From Candidatus Saccharimonadota bacterium (GTDB lineage: Bacteria > Patescibacteriota > Saccharimonadia > Saccharimonadales > Saccharimonadaceae): a stretch of DNA of 64,000 nucleotides. A program made the position numbers and the translations under genes. Positions 58,424 to 64,000 of the stretch are shown here, one piece after another; positions within the stretch are counted from its first letter, which is position 1, and every line of letters starts with the position of its first letter. Under the pieces are notes generated by a model. The model did not search any database. It was not told where the DNA came from and saw only the letters and a list, made by a program, of their open reading frames with translations. The stretch spans positions 1-64,000 of the forward strand of contig JAFQYO010000003.1 in assembly GCA_017406405.1 (NCBI GenBank), read 5' to 3'.

Positions 58424-59104
58424 ATGATAACGCTTGAGAATCCCAAATTCCAAATCAACGACGACTTAACCGATTTAATCTGGCTCAACGAAACATCAGA
58501 ACGCCGATTCTATGTTTATGGAGAAATTCCTAATATCCAGGAATACCGCATGGAGCACGGTTTTGATCTGACTGCGTTGACCACGACCGACATCGCCCGG
58601 ATTATCTTGAATATTAACCGTCAAGACGATCTGGCGGAAGCTGAATCTGACTCTGACTCTGAAGAAAAGTTCGAGCGGAAACCGATTTGGCTCTATATTG
58701 ACTGTATAGGCGGTGACATTGACACCGGCATTACCCTTGCAACAATAATCAGGCTCAGCAAGACCCCAATCTACACCGTAAATCTCGGGCTTTGCTTCTC
58801 TATGGCTTTCGTATTGTTTATCTCCGGTCATCGCCGTTTGAGTTTTCCGGACGCAAAGTTCATGTTCCACGACGGCTACAAGGGGACCATGGGCAGCGCC
58901 ACGAAAGTTGATGAGTTTATGGATTTTAACCGACGCTACGAAAAAGCCGTCATCAAGCGGATTATTCTCGAACGTTCAAACGAGACCTTCACCGATCAGC
59001 TCTACGAGAAGCTTTACCCTCATGACAACTATTTCTTTGCAACCGAAGCGCTCGACTATGGCTTCGTGGACGAGATTGTTACCGACCTCTCGGTGCTCGG
59101 CTAA
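58424..59104 (+). CDS. Divergent ClpP-family serine protease
   Basis: 226 residues. The ClpP/crotonase-like fold is recognisable by [17 protein letters not shown] and by the likely catalytic triad Ser126 (CFSMAF), His149 (FMFHDGYKG) and Asp201 ([20 protein letters not shown]). It differs from housekeeping ClpP by a longer N-terminus and an acidic insert (about 70-85, [14 protein letters not shown]) before the LYI strand. It may be a ClpP paralogue with its own substrates or an alternative partner of a Clp ATPase. The start at 58424 has AGGATGG upstream. Confidence 0.82.
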   Translation: MITLENPKFQINDDLTDLIWLNETSERRFYVYGEIPNIQEYRMEHGFDLTALTTTDIARIILNINRQDDLAEAESDSDSEEKFERKPIWLYIDCIGGDIDTGITLATIIRLSKTPIYTVNLGLCFSMAFVLFISGHRRLSFPDAKFMFHDGYKGTMGSATKVDEFMDFNRRYEKAVIKRIILERSNETFTDQLYEKLYPHDNYFFATEALDYGFVDEIVTDLSVLG

Positions 59105-59179
59105 AAGCCCCATCCTTTTCGACAGCTAGCGGGGACCCTTTTTAACCTCCTGGGGGCTCCGACCTGCTTTTTTATATAG

Positions 59180-59210
59180 CCCTCGCCGGCATTCGGCGGG
59201 GGTCTTTTTT
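59180..59210 (+). terminator. Terminator after the ClpP-like gene
   Basis: CCCTCGCCG with CGGCGGGGG (9 bp, one G-T), loop GCATT, then a T tract. A second possible stem, AGCCCC with GGGGGCT, lies upstream at 59106-59157. Confidence 0.9.
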
Positions 59211-59230
59211 CTTGGCCAGAAATTCTATGC

Positions 59231-59236
59231 TATACT
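59231..59236 (+). promoter_or_regulatory. -10 box of the rubrerythrin gene
   Basis: TGC-TATACT lies 16 nt before the ATG at 59253; the short leader contains AAAGGAG. Confidence 0.65.
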
Positions 59237-59252
59237 TAAAAAAAGGAGTTTT

Positions 59253-59798
59253 ATGACCGAACTAAAGAAAAATTCAAAAACCTGGAAAAACCTCGAAACC
59301 GCCTTTGCTGGCGAGTCCCAAGCTCACGTAAAATACCAATTTTACGCCTCTCAGGCTAAAAAAGACGGCTATGAACAGATGTCAGAAATCTTCACCGAAA
59401 CCGCGATGAACGAAAAAGAACACGCGAAAATGTGGTACAAACTCCTCAACGGCGGAAAAGTCGCCTCGACAAAGGAAAATCTAACTCTCGCCGCTAAGGG
59501 AGAGAACTACGAATGGGTTGACATGTACGCAAAATTCGCGAAAGAAGCTCGCGAAGAGGGTTACGAAGAAATCGCTAAATCGTTCGAAGGTGTCGCCGCA
59601 ATCGAGAAAGAACACGAAGCTCGCTATCTCAAACTTCGTGACAACATCGAAAAAGACATCGTCTTTAAGTCCGACAAAGTGACCGTTTGGAAATGTCGAA
59701 ATTGCGGAAACATTTTTGTTGGCGAAGAAGCTCCCGAGGTCTGCCCAGTTTGTGCTCACCCTCGAGCCTACTACGAAATTCGCGCCCAAAACTACTAA
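59253..59798 (+). CDS. Rubrerythrin
   Basis: 181 residues. The diiron four-helix bundle has [31 protein letters not shown] and [10 protein letters not shown] motifs. A C-terminal rubredoxin-like domain holds the iron in [10 protein letters not shown] and [11 protein letters not shown]. It reduces hydrogen peroxide and protects anaerobic or microaerophilic cells. It is monocistronic, with its own terminator. Confidence 0.97.
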   Translation: MTELKKNSKTWKNLETAFAGESQAHVKYQFYASQAKKDGYEQMSEIFTETAMNEKEHAKMWYKLLNGGKVASTKENLTLAAKGENYEWVDMYAKFAKEAREEGYEEIAKSFEGVAAIEKEHEARYLKLRDNIEKDIVFKSDKVTVWKCRNCGNIFVGEEAPEVCPVCAHPRAYYEIRAQNY

Positions 59799-59816
59799 TT
59801 TCCTCATGAAGAATGA

Positions 59817-59847
59817 AAATCCCCGCCTCTCTGGCGGGGTAATTTTT
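59817..59847 (+). terminator. Terminator after rubrerythrin
   Basis: CCCCGCC/GGCGGGG with a 5-nt loop, then TAATTTTT. It also touches the end of the convergent gene. Confidence 0.85.
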
Positions 59848-60421
59848 AAGATGATAAAAATGCTTTTCGATATTCAAGTCCAACCTGAAAAAGCTTCAAT
59901 TTTGCCTCAAACTCAGACTGATAATGTTTTGCTATCTCACTTGCGTCCCCAAGAGCCGAAATCGGCAAAACCACAAAACTTGTCATGTACTCTAAAAAAT
60001 GGTATTTTGCGCCCATTTTAAGGTCTTCCACCGTTTCCGGCGTAAAAAACCATCCAATGCGATACAAAACAACATCTTCTGCGTTCTTCGGCTCAGTCAG
60101 GAAAAAACTTGGCTCTTCGTTTCTGTAGAAAAAATTTCCAAACTTAGCTCGGAAGCTACCGCCTAAACCCAACTTCACCAGCATTTTACCTTCGATTTCA
60201 AATTCGACATTCATCATGTCAAAAAACTCAATCCTTCCCGACCGCTCATTCGCCCGAAAATATCCATCTCTGTCAATCAGAAACGTCAATCCCTTCGGGC
60301 CTCGCCAGGAACCGATTCCGCAATAAATAATGTAGTCTCTGTCTTCTGAGAACATCCATTTTGGATTTATATTTCCTTCCATATACCCATCAAGGCTCAT
60401 CGGCATTTTTTCGAATATCAT
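59846..60421 (-). CDS. Hypothetical soluble protein
   Basis: 191 residues without membrane segments; beta-rich first half (DGYFRANERSGRIEFF) and a helical end (ASEIAKHYQSEFEAKLKLF). No family recognised. An AGAGGGGG site precedes the ATG and minus-strand TATAAT at 60464-60469 is the likely -10 box. Confidence 0.68.
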   Translation of the reverse strand: MIFEKMPMSLDGYMEGNINPKWMFSEDRDYIIYCGIGSWRGPKGLTFLIDRDGYFRANERSGRIEFFDMMNVEFEIEGKMLVKLGLGGSFRAKFGNFFYRNEEPSFFLTEPKNAEDVVLYRIGWFFTPETVEDLKMGAKYHFLEYMTSFVVLPISALGDASEIAKHYQSEFEAKLKLFQVGLEYRKAFLSS

Positions 60422-60529
60422 ATTATCCCCCTCTCTTAATGTACCACAAAAGTCTATCCCTTTATTATACCACTAATCCCTAAAACGGTCAAGTTTCTCT
60501 CTAATTTTGCGCTTATCTCGCTTTTGTGC

Positions 60530-60535
60530 TATAAT
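60530..60535 (+). promoter_or_regulatory. Extended -10 box of yebC
   Basis: TGC-TATAAT lies 38 nt before the ATG at 60574; the leader carries AAGAGGAAA. Confidence 0.6.
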
Positions 60536-60573
60536 TTATTTAAGTTTTATATAAATCGAAAAGAGGAAAATTT

Positions 60574-61275
60574 ATGTCTGGACACTCTAAATGGGCCACC
60601 ACAAAGCGCCAAAAAGCCGTTGTTGACGCAAAACGTGGCGCACTTTTCACAAAAATTGGGAACCAAATCGCCATCGCCGCCCGTCAGGGAACTGACCCAG
60701 CGATGAACCCCTCCCTCGCTATGGTGCTTGAAAAAGCTCGTCTCGCAAACATGCCGAAGGCAAACATCGAACGCGCAATCGCTCGCGTAGCCGACAAATC
60801 CGCCGCCGCCCTAATCGAAGATACCTACGAAGCTTACGGCCCAGGCGGTGCAGGTATTATTATCGAAGTTGCAACCGACAACAAAAACCGTACTCTTCCC
60901 GAAGTTCGTCACACCCTCGAGAAAAACGGCGGACGCATGGCCGAACCAGGCTCAGTCATGTTCCAATTCGCCCGAAAAGGCTCAATCCTCATTTCCGAGA
61001 AAACCGAAGATGCGCTCCTTGCTGCTCTTGATGCTGGCGCCGAAGACGCCGAAGAAGTCGAAGATGGAATCGAAATCGTGACCGCTCCGTCCGACCTCAT
61101 GAAAGTCCGCGAAAACCTCCTTTCCGCTGGTCTGACTGTCACCTCTGCCGAGCTAAAATACCTCCCGACTTCGACCGTCCCTGTCGAAGGCGACAATGCC
61201 GAAAAACTCGAAAAACTCCTCGATGCTGTTGATGACCTCGATGATGTCGTCGCCGTCCACACTAACGCCGAATAA
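60574..61275 (+). CDS. yebC: YebC/PmpR/TACO1 family protein
   Basis: 233 residues. SGHSKWATTKRQKAVVDAKRG is the family's N-terminal signature, with KANIERAIARVADK and YEAYGPGGAGIIIEVATDN-type core. The family was named as transcription regulators, and some members help ribosomes through proline stretches. The first residues, central GGRMAEPGSVMFQF and length are typical. Confidence 0.97.
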   Translation: MSGHSKWATTKRQKAVVDAKRGALFTKIGNQIAIAARQGTDPAMNPSLAMVLEKARLANMPKANIERAIARVADKSAAALIEDTYEAYGPGGAGIIIEVATDNKNRTLPEVRHTLEKNGGRMAEPGSVMFQFARKGSILISEKTEDALLAALDAGAEDAEEVEDGIEIVTAPSDLMKVRENLLSAGLTVTSAELKYLPTSTVPVEGDNAEKLEKLLDAVDDLDDVVAVHTNAE

Positions 61276-61302
61276 AAATACTTTAGCTCATCTAAAACCT
61301 GA

Positions 61303-61308
61303 TATAAT
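61303..61308 (+). promoter_or_regulatory. Extended -10 box, leaderless, for the aminopeptidase gene
   Basis: TGA-TATAAT ends 7 nt before the ATG at 61316. Confidence 0.75.
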
Positions 61309-61315
61309 AGTTCCT

Positions 61316-63703
61316 ATGGAACATCTTATCGACTTTTTTATTCCAAAAACCTATAAACTCAATCTGTTTTTAGACAAACACTCAGAAACCATCTCCGGAA
61401 CAGTTAAAATCTCCGGAAAAGTGACAAAACCTGGCCTTATTAAACTCCACTCTAAAGACCAAGATATTGACTTTTTCAAAATAAATGATAAAAACGTTGA
61501 CTATAAAAAAGAAGATTGCGTTCTAACGGCTCTAGCGGCCCCTGAGAGCGATGTTTTAGTCGAAGTAGGGTTTCATGGCCCCTTAAACAAAAACATGCAA
61601 GGAGCCTATCTCTCGACCTATAAACACGAAGAAAGAGAAGAACGTATCATCTCTACTCAGTTCGAGTCTCATTATGCTCGCGAAGCTTTTCCTTGTGTTG
61701 ACGAACCCGCCGCGAAAGCCACCTTCGAGCTTTCTATTGCCGTCCCAGACAAAACCGACATCGTGCTCGCGAACACCCCCGAAATCTCCTCCGAACCGCT
61801 CGAAAACAATTCCCAGTTCGTTCATCATTTCGCCCCGACCCCTCGCATGTCTACCTATCTCTTAGCTTTTGTGATTGGAAAGTTTAATGTCCTCGAGAAA
61901 AAGACCAAATCTGGCGTCATTGTCCGGACTTACGCCCCTCTTGATAAATCCCTGGATTCTCTCGAATTCCCGACCTCGGTTGCTGTAGAATCCCTAGATT
62001 ATTACGAAAAACTGTTTGGGATTTCTTATCCTCTCGAAAAGCTCGACCAAGTCGCGATTCCTGATTTTGAGGCTGGCGCTATGGAAAACTGGGGTCTTGT
62101 CACCTATCGTGAGTCCCAGCTCCTCTGTTCCGAGCAGTCCTCTCAGTCCGTAAAAGAAGCCGTCGCTCTGACCGTCACTCACGAACTTTCTCACCAATGG
62201 TTCGGAAATCTTGTAACCATGCAATGGTGGAATGACCTCTGGCTGAACGAAAGCTTCGCGACGATTATGGAATACTATTGTACAGATCACATTTTCCCAA
62301 AGTATAAGGTCTGGAACGGTTTCTTCACCTCTGATTGCTATGTTGCTCTCTATCGTGACGCCTTCCGAGGCGTCCAATCCGTCCGCGAGGACGTAAACGA
62401 CCCAGGAGAAATCGCTACTCTGTTTGACCCTTGTATTGTTTATGCAAAAGGTGCCCACCTTATGCTTATGCTGATTAGAGAAATGGGCGAAGAAAACTTC
62501 TTCAAAGGCATAAAAACCTATTTTGAGAAGAACCAATACAAAAACGCCGATGCTGACGACCTCTGGAGCGCATTAAGCCCCTTCTCGAAATTCGACGTCA
62601 AAAACTACATGCACGCCTGGATTTCTCAACCTGGCTACCCTGTTATCACTGATGGCGCTCAACAACGTTTCCTCTTCGACGGGACGACCGATGACAAAAA
62701 GTATCCCCTTCCGTCCATTAAAGACGACATGTCTGGACATTATCTAATAAATCTTTCTGCCCCCGAGTTTGACGATTCTCTGAAGCACTTTGGCTCCCTC
62801 TCGAACGAACAAAAACTTCGTCTTTTGATTGACCGAATGTTGCTTGCAGACACTGTTCTTGTTTCTTCGTCCTCTCTTATCCCCCTGATTGAAAAGTTCA
62901 AGAACGAAACCTCCGCCCCCGTCTGGACACTTATCGACAATATCGTCTCAAAGCTCACTCTATTTATCGACTATGACACCCCTGAAGAAAAGAAATACAA
63001 AGACTACCTCTATACAGTCGCCGAGCCCGGCCTGAAGAAACTCGGCCTCACCCCGAAAGAAAACGAAGATTTAAACGACCTTGAGCTTCGCCAAATCCTC
63101 CTTTCTATCGCCCTCTATTCAAAAAACGAAGAATTCCTGCGCTCTCTCGCCGACCTCTATTCGGACGATCTCGAATCCATGAACTCAAACACTCGTCCCT
63201 ATATTTTACTTTCAAAGATGTGGCTAGAAGAAGACACTTTCTATCCCCAGATTCTTGACCTCTATAAATCCGCAAAAACTCCCGAACTAAAGTCGAATCT
63301 CCGCGCCCTCTTCGCAAAAGCCCGCAAGCCGAAAAATATCGACTTTGCTTTCACTCTTCTTAAAGACTCAAAAATCGTCAAGCCTCAAGACCACCTCGGC
63401 TTTTATCTTAGCCTTCGTCGCTGGAAATACACCCGCGACCGCGCTCTTGATTGGTTATTTGAGAACTGGAAATACATCGAAAAAATTTCCGGAGAAAAGT
63501 CCATCGAAGATTATCCTCGTTATCTCGCTTCGACCATCGACACTCGCGCTGATGCCGACAGGTTTTTCGAGTTCTTTACACCTATGTCCGAGAACCCTGT
63601 TCTCGCCCGCACTCTCACGGTTGCAAAAAACTCTATCGAATCCACTCTTTCTCTTATCGAAATGGATAAAAAATCCGTCTTAAAAGCAATAAGCAAGCTA
63701 TAA
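61316..63703 (+). CDS. M1 family zinc aminopeptidase
   Basis: 795 residues. The exopeptidase motif GAMENWGL near 260 and the zinc motif HELSHQWFGN with the third ligand Glu in LWLNESFA are intact. The N-terminal beta domain and the C-terminal helical (ERAP1-like) domain are both present. No signal peptide is seen, so it should trim peptides in the cytoplasm, useful to a cell that takes up peptides. The start at 61316 is set by the -10 spacing; forty upstream codons overlap yebC. Confidence 0.97.
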   Translation: MEHLIDFFIPKTYKLNLFLDKHSETISGTVKISGKVTKPGLIKLHSKDQDIDFFKINDKNVDYKKEDCVLTALAAPESDVLVEVGFHGPLNKNMQGAYLSTYKHEEREERIISTQFESHYAREAFPCVDEPAAKATFELSIAVPDKTDIVLANTPEISSEPLENNSQFVHHFAPTPRMSTYLLAFVIGKFNVLEKKTKSGVIVRTYAPLDKSLDSLEFPTSVAVESLDYYEKLFGISYPLEKLDQVAIPDFEAGAMENWGLVTYRESQLLCSEQSSQSVKEAVALTVTHELSHQWFGNLVTMQWWNDLWLNESFATIMEYYCTDHIFPKYKVWNGFFTSDCYVALYRDAFRGVQSVREDVNDPGEIATLFDPCIVYAKGAHLMLMLIREMGEENFFKGIKTYFEKNQYKNADADDLWSALSPFSKFDVKNYMHAWISQPGYPVITDGAQQRFLFDGTTDDKKYPLPSIKDDMSGHYLINLSAPEFDDSLKHFGSLSNEQKLRLLIDRMLLADTVLVSSSSLIPLIEKFKNETSAPVWTLIDNIVSKLTLFIDYDTPEEKKYKDYLYTVAEPGLKKLGLTPKENEDLNDLELRQILLSIALYSKNEEFLRSLADLYSDDLESMNSNTRPYILLSKMWLEEDTFYPQILDLYKSAKTPELKSNLRALFAKARKPKNIDFAFTLLKDSKIVKPQDHLGFYLSLRRWKYTRDRALDWLFENWKYIEKISGEKSIEDYPRYLASTIDTRADADRFFEFFTPMSENPVLARTLTVAKNSIESTLSLIEMDKKSVLKAISKL

Positions 63704-63708
63704 AAAAA

Positions 63709-63731
63709 GCCCCGCCAAAAGCGCGGGGCAA
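63709..63731 (-). terminator. Terminator of the gene entering from the right edge
   Basis: GCCCCGC and GCGGGGC stem; on the minus strand it is followed by TTTTTTTATAG, just after the stop at 63737. Confidence 0.82.
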
Positions 63732-63736
63732 AGGGG

Positions 63737-64000
63737 TTAAGAAATTGGTTCGTCCAGAAGTCGACCTCCCGGATATGAATTCTCAAAGACAACCAGGTAC
63801 AACAGCCGAACCATCAGTCGAAGATTTGAGCTATGAGGAACAAATCTACCACCATTATTGAATCCATACAGCCGAATCGACCACTGCTCCTTTGAGCTAT
63901 TAAAGTCGAAGCCGTTTTTAACGATATCACCGCAGGTCTCGAGTACGATATTTTCGCCATCCTTCCAGATATGTTCAAAAGGAGGAATTTGCTTGACGTA
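63737..64000 (-). CDS. C-terminal part of a hypothetical protein (partial)
   Basis: A minus-strand frame enters from the right edge and ends with TAA at 63739-63737, giving 87 residues. It includes IPPFEHIWKDGENIVLETCG and WSIRLYGFNNGGRFVPHSS. It is supported by the terminator directly after it and by the lack of a competing frame. The style (soluble, aromatic-rich) resembles the hypothetical protein at 59846. No family recognised. Confidence 0.65.
   Translation of the reverse strand, partial: YVKQIPPFEHIWKDGENIVLETCGDIVKNGFDFNSSKEQWSIRLYGFNNGGRFVPHSSNLRLMVRLLYLVVFENSYPGGRLLDEPIS

Noticed and set aside
58318-58488. 57-codon N-terminal extension of RuvB
   Set aside because: It crosses the ruvB -10 box and the divergent ClpP-like promoter region. 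RuvB normally begins close to the residue chosen here.
59105-59252. Riboswitch or small RNA after the ClpP-like gene
   Set aside because: The GC-rich stems are explained by one strong terminator and a weaker stem; no known riboswitch core is recognisable.
61196-61315. 40-codon extension of the M1 aminopeptidase inside yebC
   Set aside because: It overlaps yebC in another frame, has no family similarity and precedes the -10 box.
1-64000. CRISPR arrays, insertion sequences, prophage or toxin-antitoxin pairs
   Set aside because: I looked for regularly spaced repeats, transposase motifs and paired small genes and found none. The only repeats are the 15-bp tandem copy and the 13-nt T-arm copy.
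1-64000. Alternative genetic code with TGA as glycine (as in Gracilibacteria and Absconditabacteria)
   Set aside because: TGA ends genes at expected places (for example at 34957-34959 and at the 20081 end), and core proteins such as DnaK, RuvB and RNase Y read through normally without in-frame TGA.

Overview
The window reads as one contiguous stretch of a small-genome bacterium of the Candidate Phyla Radiation, most likely Candidatus Saccharibacteria (TM7). This is inferred from gene content and style: the standard genetic code with TGA used as stop, densely packed short operons, many small membrane or unknown proteins, type IV pilus parts, a membrane-anchored Clp-like ATPase, an M1 peptidase, rubrerythrin and acetate kinase, and almost no biosynthetic pathways except sugar-nucleotide and cell-wall steps. 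No rRNA was available to confirm it.

Region 1 (1-21.2 kb) is a surface-polysaccharide locus. It holds six glycosyltransferase-like genes (one a GT4-GT2 fusion, one a possible GT-C membrane enzyme), a flavin amine-oxidase-fold enzyme, the complete dTDP-L-rhamnose set rmlA-rmlC-rmlB-rmlD, a Wzt/Wzm-type ABC exporter, galE, a polyprenyl-phosphate sugar-1-phosphate transferase, an O-antigen ligase/polymerase-like protein and a GtrA-like protein. A SufS-like aminotransferase closes it. Together these could build and export a rhamnose-containing glycan.

Region 2 (21.3-36.6 kb) carries an extracytoplasmic thioredoxin-fold operon, murC, several membrane or secreted unknowns, a divisome-like FtsL/DivIC protein, rpsL-rpsG, a three-gene prepilin operon, a large anchored surface protein with lamin-tail-like domains, and an operon ending in a disulfide-reductase relative that has lost its redox cysteines. 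Region 3 (36.6-48.6 kb) has dnaK under tandem CIRCE operators, acetate kinase, an O-methyltransferase, a DedA protein, a CDF transporter, the membrane-anchored Clp-like ATPase with degenerate motifs, and a short FNT-family channel. Region 4 (48.5-64 kb) has a 34-residue basic protein gene diverging from a PilB-type ATPase, murI, tsaE, a truncated tsaB, rny, a zinc-finger-less dnaJ behind a third CIRCE, ruvB, a ClpP variant, rubrerythrin, yebC and an M1 aminopeptidase. Seven tRNA genes are scattered through the window: Ile2-like CAT, fMet, Met, Pro TGG, Pro CGG, Arg TCG and Arg TCT.

The most striking whole-window signal is promoter architecture. About twenty genes have an extended -10 box (TGnTATAAT) ending 6-7 nt before the start codon and no Shine-Dalgarno sequence, as expected for leaderless mRNAs starting on the ATG. 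Operon-internal genes and a minority with real leaders carry AAGGAG-type ribosome sites instead. This spacing was used here to correct many start codons.
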